A stretch of 64,000 nt of DNA from Peptococcaceae bacterium UBA5767 (GCA_002418765.1 DIET01000019.1:1-64000); one strand, 5' to 3'. Shown: positions 8,573 through 18,161, counted from the first letter of the stretch. Notes: a model not told the origin generated them from the sequence alone. Numbers and translations are program-made.

Positions 8573-9697
8573 TCAAGACTGGATTCTAAACATCACAGAC
8601 TCGCCATAACCAACGATCACTCTTGCATATCCGCTCAGTTCTTCATTTAATTCCTCGTCGCCTGTATCTACCAACAAAGGTTGAGCGAACAGTGAAAACA
8701 TCTTGTTCTTTGTTGCTATGATCTTAAGATTGTCCAATCCAACTCGTCTAATAACGGTTGGACTTAACTGCTGATTTCCGCGGCCAAAAAGGTACCCTTG
8801 CCCGCCGATGACTGTAATGATGATAATGGCCTTGGCATACTTATCAAGATAGCCTAGAATTTCCTTCTCGTTCACATCGTTGGCCAGCACCTGATTGTTG
8901 TATACCAAATCCACACCCAACAGTGTATTGGAAAGATCTAACTTGTTCATCACTCCTCGGACTGTAGAGCCCGGCCCCATAATATAGAGGACATCTTTTT
9001 CCAGATTGAATGCGATGTACCTGGCCACCAAATCCAGCGCACCTTCTTCTGCATAACCACGTCCGCTTTTTAAGTTTTGCACCATCTTTTTCTCATTGGG
9101 TACTTTCATATACCCATATAAACGCGCACGCAGTACACCTTCACGAAATGCGTCTTCGTCAATGTCCATGACCTCTGATTCTTTGACATCACGCACTTTT
9201 CCGAGTAAAAACTCCATCACCAGCTTGCCGGCGGTTTTGGGATTGATGGCATAGACCGCAGAATGTATTTTGCAGCCTCCTGGGACGCCAAGTACGGCAA
9301 CTTCTTCACCTACAGCATCCAAAACATTTCTGGCTGTTCCGTCTCCCCCCGCAAACAGAATCAAATCCACATTGAGTGCCAGCATTTCTCTGGCAGCACG
9401 CTCCGTATCGGCTGGAGTCGTGTGTCCTGAAACAATATCCCCGATGACAGTAGGTTCCAAACCAGCACAACGTACTTCATCCTCACCCATCTCTTTGGGG
9501 AAGGTATAAATGATTAACTCTTCACTTTTAAAATCCTTAAACTGTTTGATGGCCACAACAGCTTTGTTAGGGCATTCTGGTTTTGCGCCCAATTCCAGCG
9601 CTTTCGCTAAAATGGCTTCACCATCGGATCCTTTCAATCCAACCCGTCCACCAATTCCAGCTACTGGATTTACGATAATTCCGATTTTTTTAGCCAA
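8573..9697 (-). CDS. ATP-NAD kinase family protein (COG3199-like)
   Basis: About 374 aa. The N-terminus reads AKKIGIIVNPVAGIGG and the diagnostic kinase motif FAGGDGTARNVLDA is near residue 110, followed by GVPGGCKIHSAVYA. This places it in the long NAD-kinase-like family often found beside catabolic dehydrogenase operons; whether it phosphorylates NAD is unproven. I selected the TTG start at 9697 because AAAGGTG lies 6 nt upstream and the protein then begins with the family's usual MAKKIGIIVNP; the upstream ATG at 9736 lacks a ribosome site. It sits between gcvPB and the permease. Confidence 0.85.
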   Translation of the reverse strand: MAKKIGIIVNPVAGIGGRVGLKGSDGEAILAKALELGAKPECPNKAVVAIKQFKDFKSEELIIYTFPKEMGEDEVRCAGLEPTVIGDIVSGHTTPADTERAAREMLALNVDLILFAGGDGTARNVLDAVGEEVAVLGVPGGCKIHSAVYAINPKTAGKLVMEFLLGKVRDVKESEVMDIDEDAFREGVLRARLYGYMKVPNEKKMVQNLKSGRGYAEEGALDLVARYIAFNLEKDVLYIMGPGSTVRGVMNKLDLSNTLLGVDLVYNNQVLANDVNEKEILGYLDKYAKAIIIITVIGGQGYLFGRGNQQLSPTVIRRVGLDNLKIIATKNKMFSLFAQPLLVDTGDEELNEELSGYARVIVGYGESVMFRIQS

Positions 9698-9776
9698 AAT
9701 GTCACACCTTTCCTCGATAATCCCTTGTTGAGCCATGCAAACACGGCTCAACAAGGCAGTTCTTTATCTGTTGTTG

Positions 9777-11360
9777 CTATTTTACCTTTAGATATTTGTC
9801 TCCATGTTTACGCAAGAATGCTCTCCAAGTAATCGCCCATTTTTCGGGATCATCAAGATCCATGGCATTGGCCAATTTATGAGCTGCACTCTTGTAAGGA
9901 GCACCAATCACCATTTCAGGATCGTCATAGGCTTCCTGAGCAACCTTCTTCAGCGTCAGATAGTACTCTTCCAGATCACATTTGCTGTAGGTTTCACAAG
10001 GTTCAAGCGTCATAGGCTCTGGAATCACCCATGGATGGTGAGATTCCCAATAATAAGGAAGACCGTAATCGTTGATGCGACGGTTGATGTCGTCTGTACC
10101 CACACCCGTTTCCTTGTTGAGCTCTTCCCATGTGTACCGGATTTGCTCCTGTCTGGTAATACCATTGCCCTGGAACGCTTCTCCCAATCCTTTGATGGAC
10201 AACAGGAGTTTCTCCAGATAGTTGTTGTTCAAAACGGAAATATTGGCACATTCTCTCAAACCTTCGGCCCCATGCATCATGGTCCAGCTGTAAGCCCGTA
10301 GAATAACGCCCGCTGTACCAAAATACTCCCGAACCTTTCCAAAGCTTTCGGCCCGGTCATAATCACGGTAGAATTTATCGCCATCAAACTCAATGGTCGG
10401 TTTGGGTAAGAATTTGGTTAAGAACTCACGGCAACCAAAAGCGCCGTTCGCAGGGCCTTCTCCACCATGAGGAGTACCAAATGTTTTGTGTACATTGAAA
10501 TGGCACATATCAACGCCGGCTTCCCTGGCACGAACCACACCCAAGAAAGCGTTGGCATTGGCTTGGTCATAATAGCACAAGCCCCCTACAGAATGAACCA
10601 ATTCTACAAATTTGTCGATATTGGGATTGTAAATACCAATATCTTCTGGATTGGTCATGAAGATGCCTGCCAAATGATCTCCCGTCTCGGCAACCGCTTT
10701 TTTCAAACCTTCATAATCAGGAATCCCCTTCTCATCCGGATAGAGTGTGATGACATTGTATCCGGCAGTATGAGGAGAAGCCGCATCGGTAGGATGTGAA
10801 AAAATCGTGGTGATGATGGTATCTCTCTTCACGTCATTGCGAGAGGCATGATAGGCCCGCATCACGCAAGCCGCACAATACACAGCGTGGTTACCACCAC
10901 CGGGCTGGAAGCTAAAGCGATCCATACCGGAAATTTCTTTCATGATCTGCTCAAACTTGTAGAAAATTTCCAAAACGCCCTGCATGGTGCTGTCATCTTG
11001 TGCTGGGTGTACTGAAGCAAAATTGTCATCCATAGCCAATGTTTCGCCTAGACGAGGGTTATACTTCATGGTGCAGGTACCTTCACTCAAATCGTTGCTC
11101 AAATTGGAGCCCATGGCTTCCTGTGTGAGATGGATGTAGTGAGCGAGGACGTGTTTTTGGTCTACTTCGGGAAGCAAAAGCGGAGCTTTTCTCTTCACTT
11201 GATCTGGCAAGGATGCTGCCACATCACCAACAGCAGCCACGATTTCGTCTTCGACTTCAGGGACGAGAATACCTCTGGTTCCTGGAGTGGAAAGCTCATA
11301 GATCATGGGTTCATCCCAACGAGCTTCGTGGAAATTCGTTCTTACATATGCTTTACTCAT
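9777..11360 (-). CDS. gcvPB: glycine dehydrogenase (decarboxylating) subunit 2, P-protein beta half
   Basis: 527 aa, slightly longer than the usual 480-490. The PLP-binding Lys is in HFNVHKTFGTPHGGEGP near residue 275, and FQPGGGNHAVY and NPEDIGIYN match the P-protein C-terminal half. With GcvPA it decarboxylates glycine and passes the aminomethyl group to lipoyl-GcvH. It follows gcvPA by 33 nt in the same operon. No gcvH or gcvT is in the window, so those partners must lie elsewhere. GGAGG is 11 nt before the ATG. Confidence 0.96.
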   Translation of the reverse strand: MSKAYVRTNFHEARWDEPMIYELSTPGTRGILVPEVEDEIVAAVGDVAASLPDQVKRKAPLLLPEVDQKHVLAHYIHLTQEAMGSNLSNDLSEGTCTMKYNPRLGETLAMDDNFASVHPAQDDSTMQGVLEIFYKFEQIMKEISGMDRFSFQPGGGNHAVYCAACVMRAYHASRNDVKRDTIITTIFSHPTDAASPHTAGYNVITLYPDEKGIPDYEGLKKAVAETGDHLAGIFMTNPEDIGIYNPNIDKFVELVHSVGGLCYYDQANANAFLGVVRAREAGVDMCHFNVHKTFGTPHGGEGPANGAFGCREFLTKFLPKPTIEFDGDKFYRDYDRAESFGKVREYFGTAGVILRAYSWTMMHGAEGLRECANISVLNNNYLEKLLLSIKGLGEAFQGNGITRQEQIRYTWEELNKETGVGTDDINRRINDYGLPYYWESHHPWVIPEPMTLEPCETYSKCDLEEYYLTLKKVAQEAYDDPEMVIGAPYKSAAHKLANAMDLDDPEKWAITWRAFLRKHGDKYLKVK

Positions 11361-11393
11361 CTATATTTCAACCTCCATTTATTTTTTACCAGA

Positions 11394-12782
11394 CTAACAC
11401 ATCTCCTGGAGTGCACTGACCAATGCGTCAATATCTTCCTTGCTCAACATTTCTGTAAAGGCATACAAGGACGCATTGCCAAGAACAGGAAAATCTTGTG
11501 TCAAATCAATGCCGCCAAAGATTTTCTTCTTCAGCAGCGCTTTGTTGACCTCTGCCACAGACTTTCCAAAGTCATCGAAATTGACCACAATTTCTTTGAA
11601 GCTTAAGCCTTCCATAACCTTAACGCCCTTGACTTTGGCCAACTCCTGCTTGGCATAAGCAGCGCGTTGCATGATGGTAGACCCCAACTCGATCATTCCT
11701 TTAGGACCCATGAGCGCAAGATAAACCGCCGCAACCATACCGTGCAATGCGGCACAGGTACCAATAAAGTCTTTGCCTTTTTCCCGAGAGCCATAAGATG
11801 TTCTCTCAAAAGCAACCTGCCCAAAACCGTATTCACCTTCTTGTACAGTCGGCAGTACACCAAAGAGTAAGGATGGATATTCTGCAACAAATTTCTCCTC
11901 ATCCTTGGTGGCGATAAATCCACCCAATCCACCGCCAGCTGACATGTGGATACCCAGAGGCTGTAATTCGCCAAGTGCATAATCGGCTCCAAAGTCTCCT
12001 GGAGCTTCCAAAACGCCCAAAGATATAGGATCAACGCCGACAGCCACCAAGGCACCTTTTTCATGGGCAATCTTTACGATTTCCTGGCCTTGCGTCTCAA
12101 TGAAGCCCAAATAAGAAGGATTCTCGAAATAGATGCATGCTGTTTTTTCTGATACTTTGCTCTTTAGGTCCTTAAGATCCAAACACTTGTTGTCATAGTC
12201 ATACTTGACTTCTACCACTGTAATGTCGGGCTTGCAGTAATTGGCATTGATGATTTTTCGCTCTGGCCCGATGTTTTCAGAAACCAGGATTTCTTTTCTA
12301 CCCGTCGTACGGCAAGCCATTCTCGAGGTAATGGCCACAGCATTGGCCCAATCATAGGTTGGTGTATTACAGGCTTCAAAACCTGTTAAATCGCCGAGCA
12401 AACTTTCACTCTCAAACAAAATCTGAAATTTACCATGGTCCGAGAAAGCTTCTCCAACATAAGAGGTTAGGATCTCATCACGACCACCAATGGTATCGCA
12501 AACGGATGGTACGTAATGATTCCAGACACCACCGCCCAAAAAACAAATGTTGTTTTTGCAGTTTTCATTCTTGGCTAGAATTTTCTCAACGTGACGCTGC
12601 AGTCTGGCTTCAGACAAAATGGGTTCTGGAAGATTCATTTTCCCATGGAATCGTAACCGATCAGGGATCTCCTTATAAATGTCCTCTTCACTTTCCATAC
12701 CCAGTTCATCCAACATCGCTTGTCTGATTTCCGGTACCGAATTCGGAATATAAGGATATACAATATTACTTTTACCGCTCAT
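11394..12782 (-). CDS. gcvPA: glycine dehydrogenase (decarboxylating) subunit 1, P-protein alpha half
   Basis: 462 aa, typical for the split P-protein alpha subunit. It opens with YPYIPNSVPEIRQAML and contains FLGGGVWNHYVPSV, YGSREKGKDFIGTCAA and a glycine-rich SAGGGLGGFIAT segment, all conserved in the family. It partners GcvPB, encoded next, in the glycine cleavage system. GGAGGGG lies 7 nt before the ATG. It is first in a four-gene operon transcribed away from the PocR-kinase/AraC-regulator pair. I looked for the glycine riboswitch in its leader and did not find it. Confidence 0.96.
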   Translation of the reverse strand: MSGKSNIVYPYIPNSVPEIRQAMLDELGMESEEDIYKEIPDRLRFHGKMNLPEPILSEARLQRHVEKILAKNENCKNNICFLGGGVWNHYVPSVCDTIGGRDEILTSYVGEAFSDHGKFQILFESESLLGDLTGFEACNTPTYDWANAVAITSRMACRTTGRKEILVSENIGPERKIINANYCKPDITVVEVKYDYDNKCLDLKDLKSKVSEKTACIYFENPSYLGFIETQGQEIVKIAHEKGALVAVGVDPISLGVLEAPGDFGADYALGELQPLGIHMSAGGGLGGFIATKDEEKFVAEYPSLLFGVLPTVQEGEYGFGQVAFERTSYGSREKGKDFIGTCAALHGMVAAVYLALMGPKGMIELGSTIMQRAAYAKQELAKVKGVKVMEGLSFKEIVVNFDDFGKSVAEVNKALLKKKIFGGIDLTQDFPVLGNASLYAFTEMLSKEDIDALVSALQEMC

Positions 12783-13184
12783 TTAGTTCCCCTCCATATA
12801 GAATGATTTTCACCTCTATGCCATGCCTTATCCAACACCTCCTTGCCATTTCAGACACGACATCACAAAATAACTCAATTTACTCTGCTTACTAAAGTTC
12901 CCCATTCTTGTCTCAATCCCTATGCATACTCTTTCCCAAGAATTGAACATTCTTGTCTTTCCTGGTTGTCAACTATATTTATTGAATATTTCAGGAAAAA
13001 ACTACAATTTTTTCTTCTTTGGAAGCCAGGCGGATTCATCTGAGTTAGGAAACATTGACAATCTCCCTGGGTCTATACAGAGCTTTTCTTTCTTTGAAAT
13101 GCACTGGCACCTCTTTTTTTTATCCTCTGTATTATATTTGGGTGGCTATGGTATAATTCAAATGAAGTTCACTGAGGAAGGATG
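12783..13184. other. divergent regulatory interval between gcvPA and the two-component genes
   Basis: About 400 nt without a gene. The left edge holds the gcvPA ribosome site and the right edge the extended -10 promoter of the response regulator. No glycine riboswitch core, tRNA or convincing terminator is visible; the middle is AT-rich with short CT-rich runs. Binding sites for the adjacent AraC-type regulator could be here, but I could not define a repeat. Confidence 0.5.
13149..13157 (+). promoter_or_regulatory. extended -10 promoter of the response-regulator operon
   Basis: TGGTATAAT (TG-n-TATAAT) lies 28 nt before the start codon. No good -35 is seen, which is usual for extended -10 promoters. 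Confidence 0.6.
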
Positions 13185-14267
13185 ATGCAAGTGATTCGCA
13201 TTCTTATTGCCGAAGATGAAATGTTGGAAATGAAATATCTCAAAAAAATATTGACTGCTATCGAGCATTTTGAAGTGGTTTACACCTCCACCAATGGAAA
13301 AGATGCTGTCGATTATGCCAAAGAACATCCTGTGGATATCGCGATTTTGGACATCAAGATGCCCATCATGAGTGGCTTGCAGGCCACAGAAGTGCTCAAA
13401 AGCCTCGATGAAACCATCAAGATTATCATCAATACAGCTTATGCGGAGTTCGAACTGGCGCAGAAGGCACTACATTTTGGTGCTGACGAATACATCATCA
13501 AGCCTATCAAAGACTACATGCTTGTGGAACTGATAGACAATCTATACAACCGGAAAAACAACAAAGAACAGCTCGCGGCGAACTGTTCTGAACATTACAA
13601 TTTGGCCGACTATCCTTTGATTGAAGAAAAAACCCTCATCAATGCCATGCAGCATTTCGACATCAAGCTTTTTAAACGCAGCTATTCTGATTTCGTTCAT
13701 ACCATGATGGTGTCCGCCAAGGGCATCGCCTCTATACGATATTGTTTGCAGGATTTCATCAGCGAGCTCAGCCGGACCATGATTCATATTGGTTTCGAAC
13801 CTTCGGAAATCGACCACTTCAAAAGTACCAATTTACAAAAATTAGACAGTGCCAACAGTATTCATGCCTTGCAAACATTATTGACCGATATTGAGAAGTT
13901 GCTCAGCGACAAGATGCTTCTCTTCGATTCTTCGGCCTTTTATCAGACCAAAAATATTATACGGTATATTCAAAACAATTTTCAGGAATCCATTACCTTG
14001 AAATCCTTAAGCCAGCAGTTTCATTTCAGCGAGTCCTATCTTTCCCGTTGCATCAACAAGGAAACCAACATGTCCTTCCCGCAATATTTGAATCAGCTAA
14101 GGATTGATCATGCTAGGCATCTTCTGAAAAACTCCAACATGAAAATCAGTGAGATCGCCACAGAAGTCGGCTATCACGATACCAGCCATTTTAACCGGAC
14201 CTTTAAATCCTATACTAATTATACGCCTACACACTATAGAACACTGATTGGAAACGAGGAGAATTGA
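13185..14267 (+). CDS. AraC-family response regulator (REC + helix-turn-helix)
   Basis: About 360 aa. The receiver domain at residues 1-120 has the acidic pocket EDE, a phospho-acceptor Asp near 56 in AILDIKMP, a Thr/Ala switch and the conserved Lys in YIIKPI. A linker region follows, then a C-terminal AraC-type double HTH (about 255-355) with FHFSESYLSRCINKE and EIATEVGYHDTSHFNRTFK. It should bind DNA when phosphorylated. The start is ATG 13182 or 13185; the latter has better spacing to GAGGA. The partner kinase follows 1 nt after the stop. Confidence 0.92.
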   Translation: MQVIRILIAEDEMLEMKYLKKILTAIEHFEVVYTSTNGKDAVDYAKEHPVDIAILDIKMPIMSGLQATEVLKSLDETIKIIINTAYAEFELAQKALHFGADEYIIKPIKDYMLVELIDNLYNRKNNKEQLAANCSEHYNLADYPLIEEKTLINAMQHFDIKLFKRSYSDFVHTMMVSAKGIASIRYCLQDFISELSRTMIHIGFEPSEIDHFKSTNLQKLDSANSIHALQTLLTDIEKLLSDKMLLFDSSAFYQTKNIIRYIQNNFQESITLKSLSQQFHFSESYLSRCINKETNMSFPQYLNQLRIDHARHLLKNSNMKISEIATEVGYHDTSHFNRTFKSYTNYTPTHYRTLIGNEEN

Positions 14268-14268
14268 C

Positions 14269-15531
14269 ATGCCTTACACCAAAATTGTTTCTGAAATCCA
14301 CAACATAGACAAGGATACGCTTAAGGAAATTGAAGAATCGTTTGCCTTCGCCACAGGGTTGGGTGTGGTTTTTACCGATCCCAATGGGACCCATTTGGGG
14401 CAAGGATCCAATTTCTGCAGTTTCTGTAAAACAATCCATGAGCATCCACTAGGACTGAGCAGCTGTTTTTCTTCTAATAAAACGGCGGCCCAAAGAGCAC
14501 TCAAACAAAAGAAGCCCTATATTTATCTCTGTCACGCCGGCCTTATTGACATCGAGATTCCCATCATCATCAACGACAAATTTGTCGGTTCTGTCATGGC
14601 AGGCCAAGTTCGGTGCACCGATTGCACACCCCATGATTTCCCAAGAATCGGAGAGCAAGATTTCAACATGCCCTGGTTCAATACGAACGAATTCAAGCAA
14701 AAGCGGGAACAAACTGTTACCATGACCAAAAAACGCATCATCGCAGCAGCCAACTCCCTTTTTGTTTTGGCAAATTATATCGTGGACAAAAACATCAAAC
14801 AAAATCTGGAAGAAGAGTTGCTAAAAAAACAGGAGATCCTTTTTCAACAAGAAAAAAAGAGAACCGTCTTGGAGCACAGTCTTCGTTTTGCCAAATTGAG
14901 TGCCTTGCAAAAACAAATCGATCCCCATTTCATGTTCAATATTCTTTCCAGTATCATACGACTCTTAGAGCTCGAAGAAATTGAAAATGCACAAAGCATC
15001 CTGGAAACCTTTACCAAAATGCTCCGTTACAGCCTGCACAACAAAACCAACGTGGTCACGCTGGAGCAGGAGCTCAATTATATCGAGCAATATCTCTATC
15101 TTCAGAATTTCCGGTTTGGCAACCGTGTCAGCTTCAATATTGATGTGGATGACTCTCTGAAAAGCCTGTCCTTCCCCTTCTTCTCGTTACAGGTTTTCGT
15201 AGAAAACGCCATCATCCATGGGCTGGAGCCCCTCGACAGAGAAGGTATCGTGAAGATCCTAGGCCGTGAGGAGCCAGATGTTTTTACCATCACCATCAAG
15301 GACAACGGCACAGGCATGAACCAAGCAGAGCTCAATCAATTTTTCTCCAATATCCAAAAATCGCCCTTGTCTGAACAAGATCACTTGAGTACTGACACCC
15401 ATTATGGGCTCGCCAATACCATAGAACGATTGAAATTGCATTTCGAAGATGCTTTCGATTATCAGGTTCAGTCAACCAAAAATATAGGAACGCAGATTAT
15501 CTTGCGTGTCCAAAAAACTTTTCAGCACTGA
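14269..15531 (+). CDS. LytS-type sensor histidine kinase with N-terminal PocR domain
   Basis: About 420 aa. Residues 10-170 form a PocR ligand-binding domain, recognisable from the Cys-containing FCSFC and CHAGLIDIEIPIIIN segments and GSVMAGQVRC. A coiled linker leads to a LytS-like His kinase region with phospho-acceptor HFMFNILSSI (His after IDP), then a HATPase with VENAIIHGLEP and DNGTGM. There are no transmembrane helices, so it senses a cytoplasmic small molecule. GAGGAG lies 7 nt before ATG 14269. It is encoded with the AraC-type regulator, divergent from gcvPA. Ligand unknown; PocR domains are linked to small hydroxylated or one-carbon-type compounds. Confidence 0.9.
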   Translation: MPYTKIVSEIHNIDKDTLKEIEESFAFATGLGVVFTDPNGTHLGQGSNFCSFCKTIHEHPLGLSSCFSSNKTAAQRALKQKKPYIYLCHAGLIDIEIPIIINDKFVGSVMAGQVRCTDCTPHDFPRIGEQDFNMPWFNTNEFKQKREQTVTMTKKRIIAAANSLFVLANYIVDKNIKQNLEEELLKKQEILFQQEKKRTVLEHSLRFAKLSALQKQIDPHFMFNILSSIIRLLELEEIENAQSILETFTKMLRYSLHNKTNVVTLEQELNYIEQYLYLQNFRFGNRVSFNIDVDDSLKSLSFPFFSLQVFVENAIIHGLEPLDREGIVKILGREEPDVFTITIKDNGTGMNQAELNQFFSNIQKSPLSEQDHLSTDTHYGLANTIERLKLHFEDAFDYQVQSTKNIGTQIILRVQKTFQH

Positions 15532-15540
15532 TGCAAAAAA

Positions 15541-15570
15541 AGAAGCTATCTAGATTTCTAGATAGCTTCT
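15541..15570 (-). terminator. long-stem terminator between the kinase and DAHP synthase genes
   Basis: A 13-bp perfect stem (AGAAGCTATCTAG / CTAGATAGCTTCT) with a 4-nt loop. On the minus strand a run of seven Ts follows, so it ends the DAHP synthase transcript. Its right arm encodes the last three residues and stop of that gene. It may also slow transcription of the converging kinase gene. Confidence 0.85.
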
Positions 15571-16586
15571 GCAATTTCATAAATCATTCGCTCTGTTTTG
15601 GCCCAACCTAGACAAGGATCCGTGATAGATTTCCCATACATATTGTTGCCAATTTCCTGACTTCCGTCTTCGATATAACTTTCCACCATCAATCCTTTGA
15701 TGGCCTTTTTGAGCAAGGAATCATAATGGCAGTTTCGGATCACTTCTTGGGCGATTCGTGGTTGTTGTCCAAACTGCTTATCTGAATTCGAGTGATTGGT
15801 ATCAATGACAATAGACAAATTGGCCAAGTTTCTTCCTTCATAGGCGTGGATCAGCATACTCAAATCCTCATAATGATAATTGGCAATATTTTTGCCGAAT
15901 TTATCGACGGCACCACGCAAAATTGCATGCGCCAGAGGATTGCCTTCGGTCTGCACCTCCCAACCCCGGTAAATAAAACTATGTTTGCTCTGAGCGGCCT
16001 GAATGGAATTGAGCATGATGGACAAATCACCGCTGGTCGGATTCTTCATACCAACAGGTATTTCGATACCACTGGCCACCAATCGATGTTGCTGATCCTC
16101 TACACTCCTTGCTCCGACAGCCACATAACTCAGCAAATCATCCAGGTAAACATGGTTTTCCGGGTACAACATTTCATCGGCGCTGGTCAGCCCCGACTCG
16201 GAAATGGCCCGCAAATGGATTTTTCGAATGGCTACAATCCCCTGCGCCATATCAGTCGCTTTGGATGGATTCGGTTGATGCAGCATACCCTTGTATCCCT
16301 GACCTGTGGTACGGGGCTTATTGGTATAAATCCTCGGAATCATCAAAATCTGGTTTTTTACCTTATCCTGAATGAGTGCCAGCTTAGAGATGTAATCGAT
16401 GACTGCATCTTCGTTGTCCGCTGAGCAAGGACCAATGATGAGGACGAAACGATCATCCTTTCCAGTAAAAATATCCCTAATTTCTTTGTCGCGCTGTTCC
16501 TTGATGGCCTTGATGGTTGCTGTGACCGGCATTTGTGCAATAATTTCCTGCGGTTCCGGTATTTTCTGTACTTGTTTAAATCCCAT
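15558..16586 (-). CDS. 3-deoxy-7-phosphoheptulonate (DAHP) synthase, class I AroG/F/H type
   Basis: About 342 aa, normal for this class. It condenses phosphoenolpyruvate with erythrose 4-phosphate, the first step to chorismate. Visible motifs: VLIIGPCSADN (catalytic, metal-binding Cys), MIPRIYTNKPRTTGQGYKG, AVGARSVEDQQHR and PVGMKNPTSGD, all characteristic, plus VIDTNHSNSDKQ and MVESYIEDG near the C-terminus. ATG 16586 has AAGGAG 6 nt upstream; the longer frame would run into the preceding gene. No other shikimate gene is in the window. It lies 11 nt after the zinc-ribbon gene, so the two are probably cotranscribed. Confidence 0.95.
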   Translation of the reverse strand: MGFKQVQKIPEPQEIIAQMPVTATIKAIKEQRDKEIRDIFTGKDDRFVLIIGPCSADNEDAVIDYISKLALIQDKVKNQILMIPRIYTNKPRTTGQGYKGMLHQPNPSKATDMAQGIVAIRKIHLRAISESGLTSADEMLYPENHVYLDDLLSYVAVGARSVEDQQHRLVASGIEIPVGMKNPTSGDLSIMLNSIQAAQSKHSFIYRGWEVQTEGNPLAHAILRGAVDKFGKNIANYHYEDLSMLIHAYEGRNLANLSIVIDTNHSNSDKQFGQQPRIAQEVIRNCHYDSLLKKAIKGLMVESYIEDGSQEIGNNMYGKSITDPCLGWAKTERMIYEIAEAI

Positions 16587-16597
16587 ATCTTTCTCCT

Positions 16598-16990
16598 TCA
16601 ATCCCAATGTCCTACCCTTGTCATCATCAATGTTCCCACCTTGCATTTGGGACAATGATGTGTTTTATCTCCGAACGCCGTCACCTTCATCGCTTTGTTG
16701 CAATGAGGGCATCGGTATTGGGTCGTGTATTTTTTTCCCACTCGTCCAACCATAACGGTGAGCCGGGCAGCCAAACGATAGCATTTTTCACAATAATACA
16801 ATTCTTTTTTTGCAAAGACATTATCCTGCTCTGTCTCCAGCGTCTGTAATATTTCGTCCTGCATCAACTTGCTTTCAATCTCAGAAACGATGACATACCT
16901 GTTCAGAGGTTCGTATAGGATGCCCATGCCTACTTGAAATTCTCTCTCATAGGAGCAATCACTGCACGTCACCTTTAGTATATCACCCAT
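16598..16990 (-). CDS. zinc-ribbon protein of unknown function
   Basis: 130-aa cytoplasmic protein with four CxxC pairs: CSDC (about 9), CEKC (about 68), CPHC (about 94) and CPKC (about 113). These would make two zinc ribbons or rubredoxin-like knuckles. The rest is charged and helical. The start has AAGGTGG upstream. It precedes DAHP synthase by 11 nt. I do not recognise a named family; a role in nucleic-acid or protein binding is only a guess from the ribbons. Confidence 0.7.
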   Translation of the reverse strand: MGDILKVTCSDCSYEREFQVGMGILYEPLNRYVIVSEIESKLMQDEILQTLETEQDNVFAKKELYYCEKCYRLAARLTVMVGRVGKKYTTQYRCPHCNKAMKVTAFGDKTHHCPKCKVGTLMMTRVGHWD

Positions 16991-17083
16991 TGCGCCACCT
17001 TCTCATCTTTTTTATCATTATAACGCAAATTCATCAGCTTTAGGATAAAGAATCCGGTTTTCCATGCACATTGGACTGGTAAA

Positions 17084-18066
17084 TCAATAATCAACCTTGA
17101 GATCAGAAAATTCTACATCACCTTCCCAAGTCCTAAGCCCAACATACATCTCTTGGTCCTCTCTTACCTTGTCCGTAATTTCCAGGGTATAGGATCCCCC
17201 CTCCAAACTTGTCAGGCGAATTCCGTCGATTGAGATATTCAGCCCTTTTTTCCCTTCAACCGAAGGATTGACTTCTATCTCCATGGTATGTTCTTCTTCC
17301 CACCAGGATTCAGTCAGATCAGGAAAAGCTGTTCCTTCCCCCACAATAGGCAATCGAATCGCCCCTCCTTCATGCCCATTTGTGCGTTCGCGAATATAGA
17401 GATATTTGCCAGATGAAGTCCCATGCCGATCGAATTGAATGGACCAGCCACTGTCGTTTTGCTCTGGTTGTCCCTGGCTGTCCGTGGGTAAAGTAGACTC
17501 GATCAAGAGCCCATAGCCCCAAGTCAGATCCGTGAGTGTGGCTGTGGTCGTTACGCGGTAGGCTTCAGCAAGAGGAACACTAAAAAAGATGGTCCCTGAA
17601 TCGTCCACCAAATTTCCGGTTGCCTCATCCAACTCATACTCTCCAAAGTTGTATATCCCAGCCCCCAGAAGATCGAATTCTTCTGATGAGAAATCAAACC
17701 AAAGAGTGTCCGCATCCAGCTTTCCATCGCCAAACATCATGGTCCCATGTACACTGCAGCGAATACCATACTGCCCACCATCTGACACCAGGGAGTATTC
17801 CCCTGAGAGGGACATGCGGGGATTTTGTCAAAATAAGAGGCCGTGTCATCGGTCATAATCCTGTGATAGGATTCTTCTATGGTCAGATCCGGCATTTGGG
17901 TTCTCAGTAATTCCATTTGCCGCACAACCATAATCCTGTTGGCCTGACATGCATTTACTTTGGATTGTTCTGCAAACTGCTTGTAGACTGGCATGGCTAT
18001 CGCCATCAGCACGCCCAGAATACTCAGCACAACCACCAATTCTATTGCTGTTATCCCTTTTCTCAT
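17084..18066 (-). pseudogene. type IV pilin with large C-terminal domain, interrupted by a -1 frameshift
   Basis: The first frame (17737-18066) encodes a prepilin: basic MRKG leader, cleavage before ITAIELVVVLSILG with the Glu at +5, then an alpha-helical stalk ending ACPSQG. The second frame (17084-17815) begins inside the first and reads GEYSLVSDGGQYGIRCSVHG, the usual sequence after a pilin's CPS motif. Adding one base in the GGGG run near 17800 joins the frames into a protein of about 326 aa. The second part is a beta-rich module with LamG/jelly-roll-like character. GGAG precedes the ATG. Either a real disruption, possible phase variation, or a homopolymer sequencing error. Pilus assembly genes of this type are not nearby. 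Confidence 0.8.
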
Positions 18067-18161
18067 CTCCCGTAGCTCCTCTTCATTCTTGTTTCAATAG
18101 TATAACATATTTAACCTTTCCTGACAGCCCTACCTTGCGCTGGAAATACTATCCTTTTCTA

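Noticed and set aside
11130..11606. 158-aa plus-strand frame across the gcvPB/gcvPA junction
   Set aside because: Antisense to two well-identified genes, no domain.
12783..13184. Glycine riboswitch upstream of gcvPA
   Set aside because: Expected from pathway knowledge, but none of the conserved glycine-aptamer blocks appear on the minus strand.
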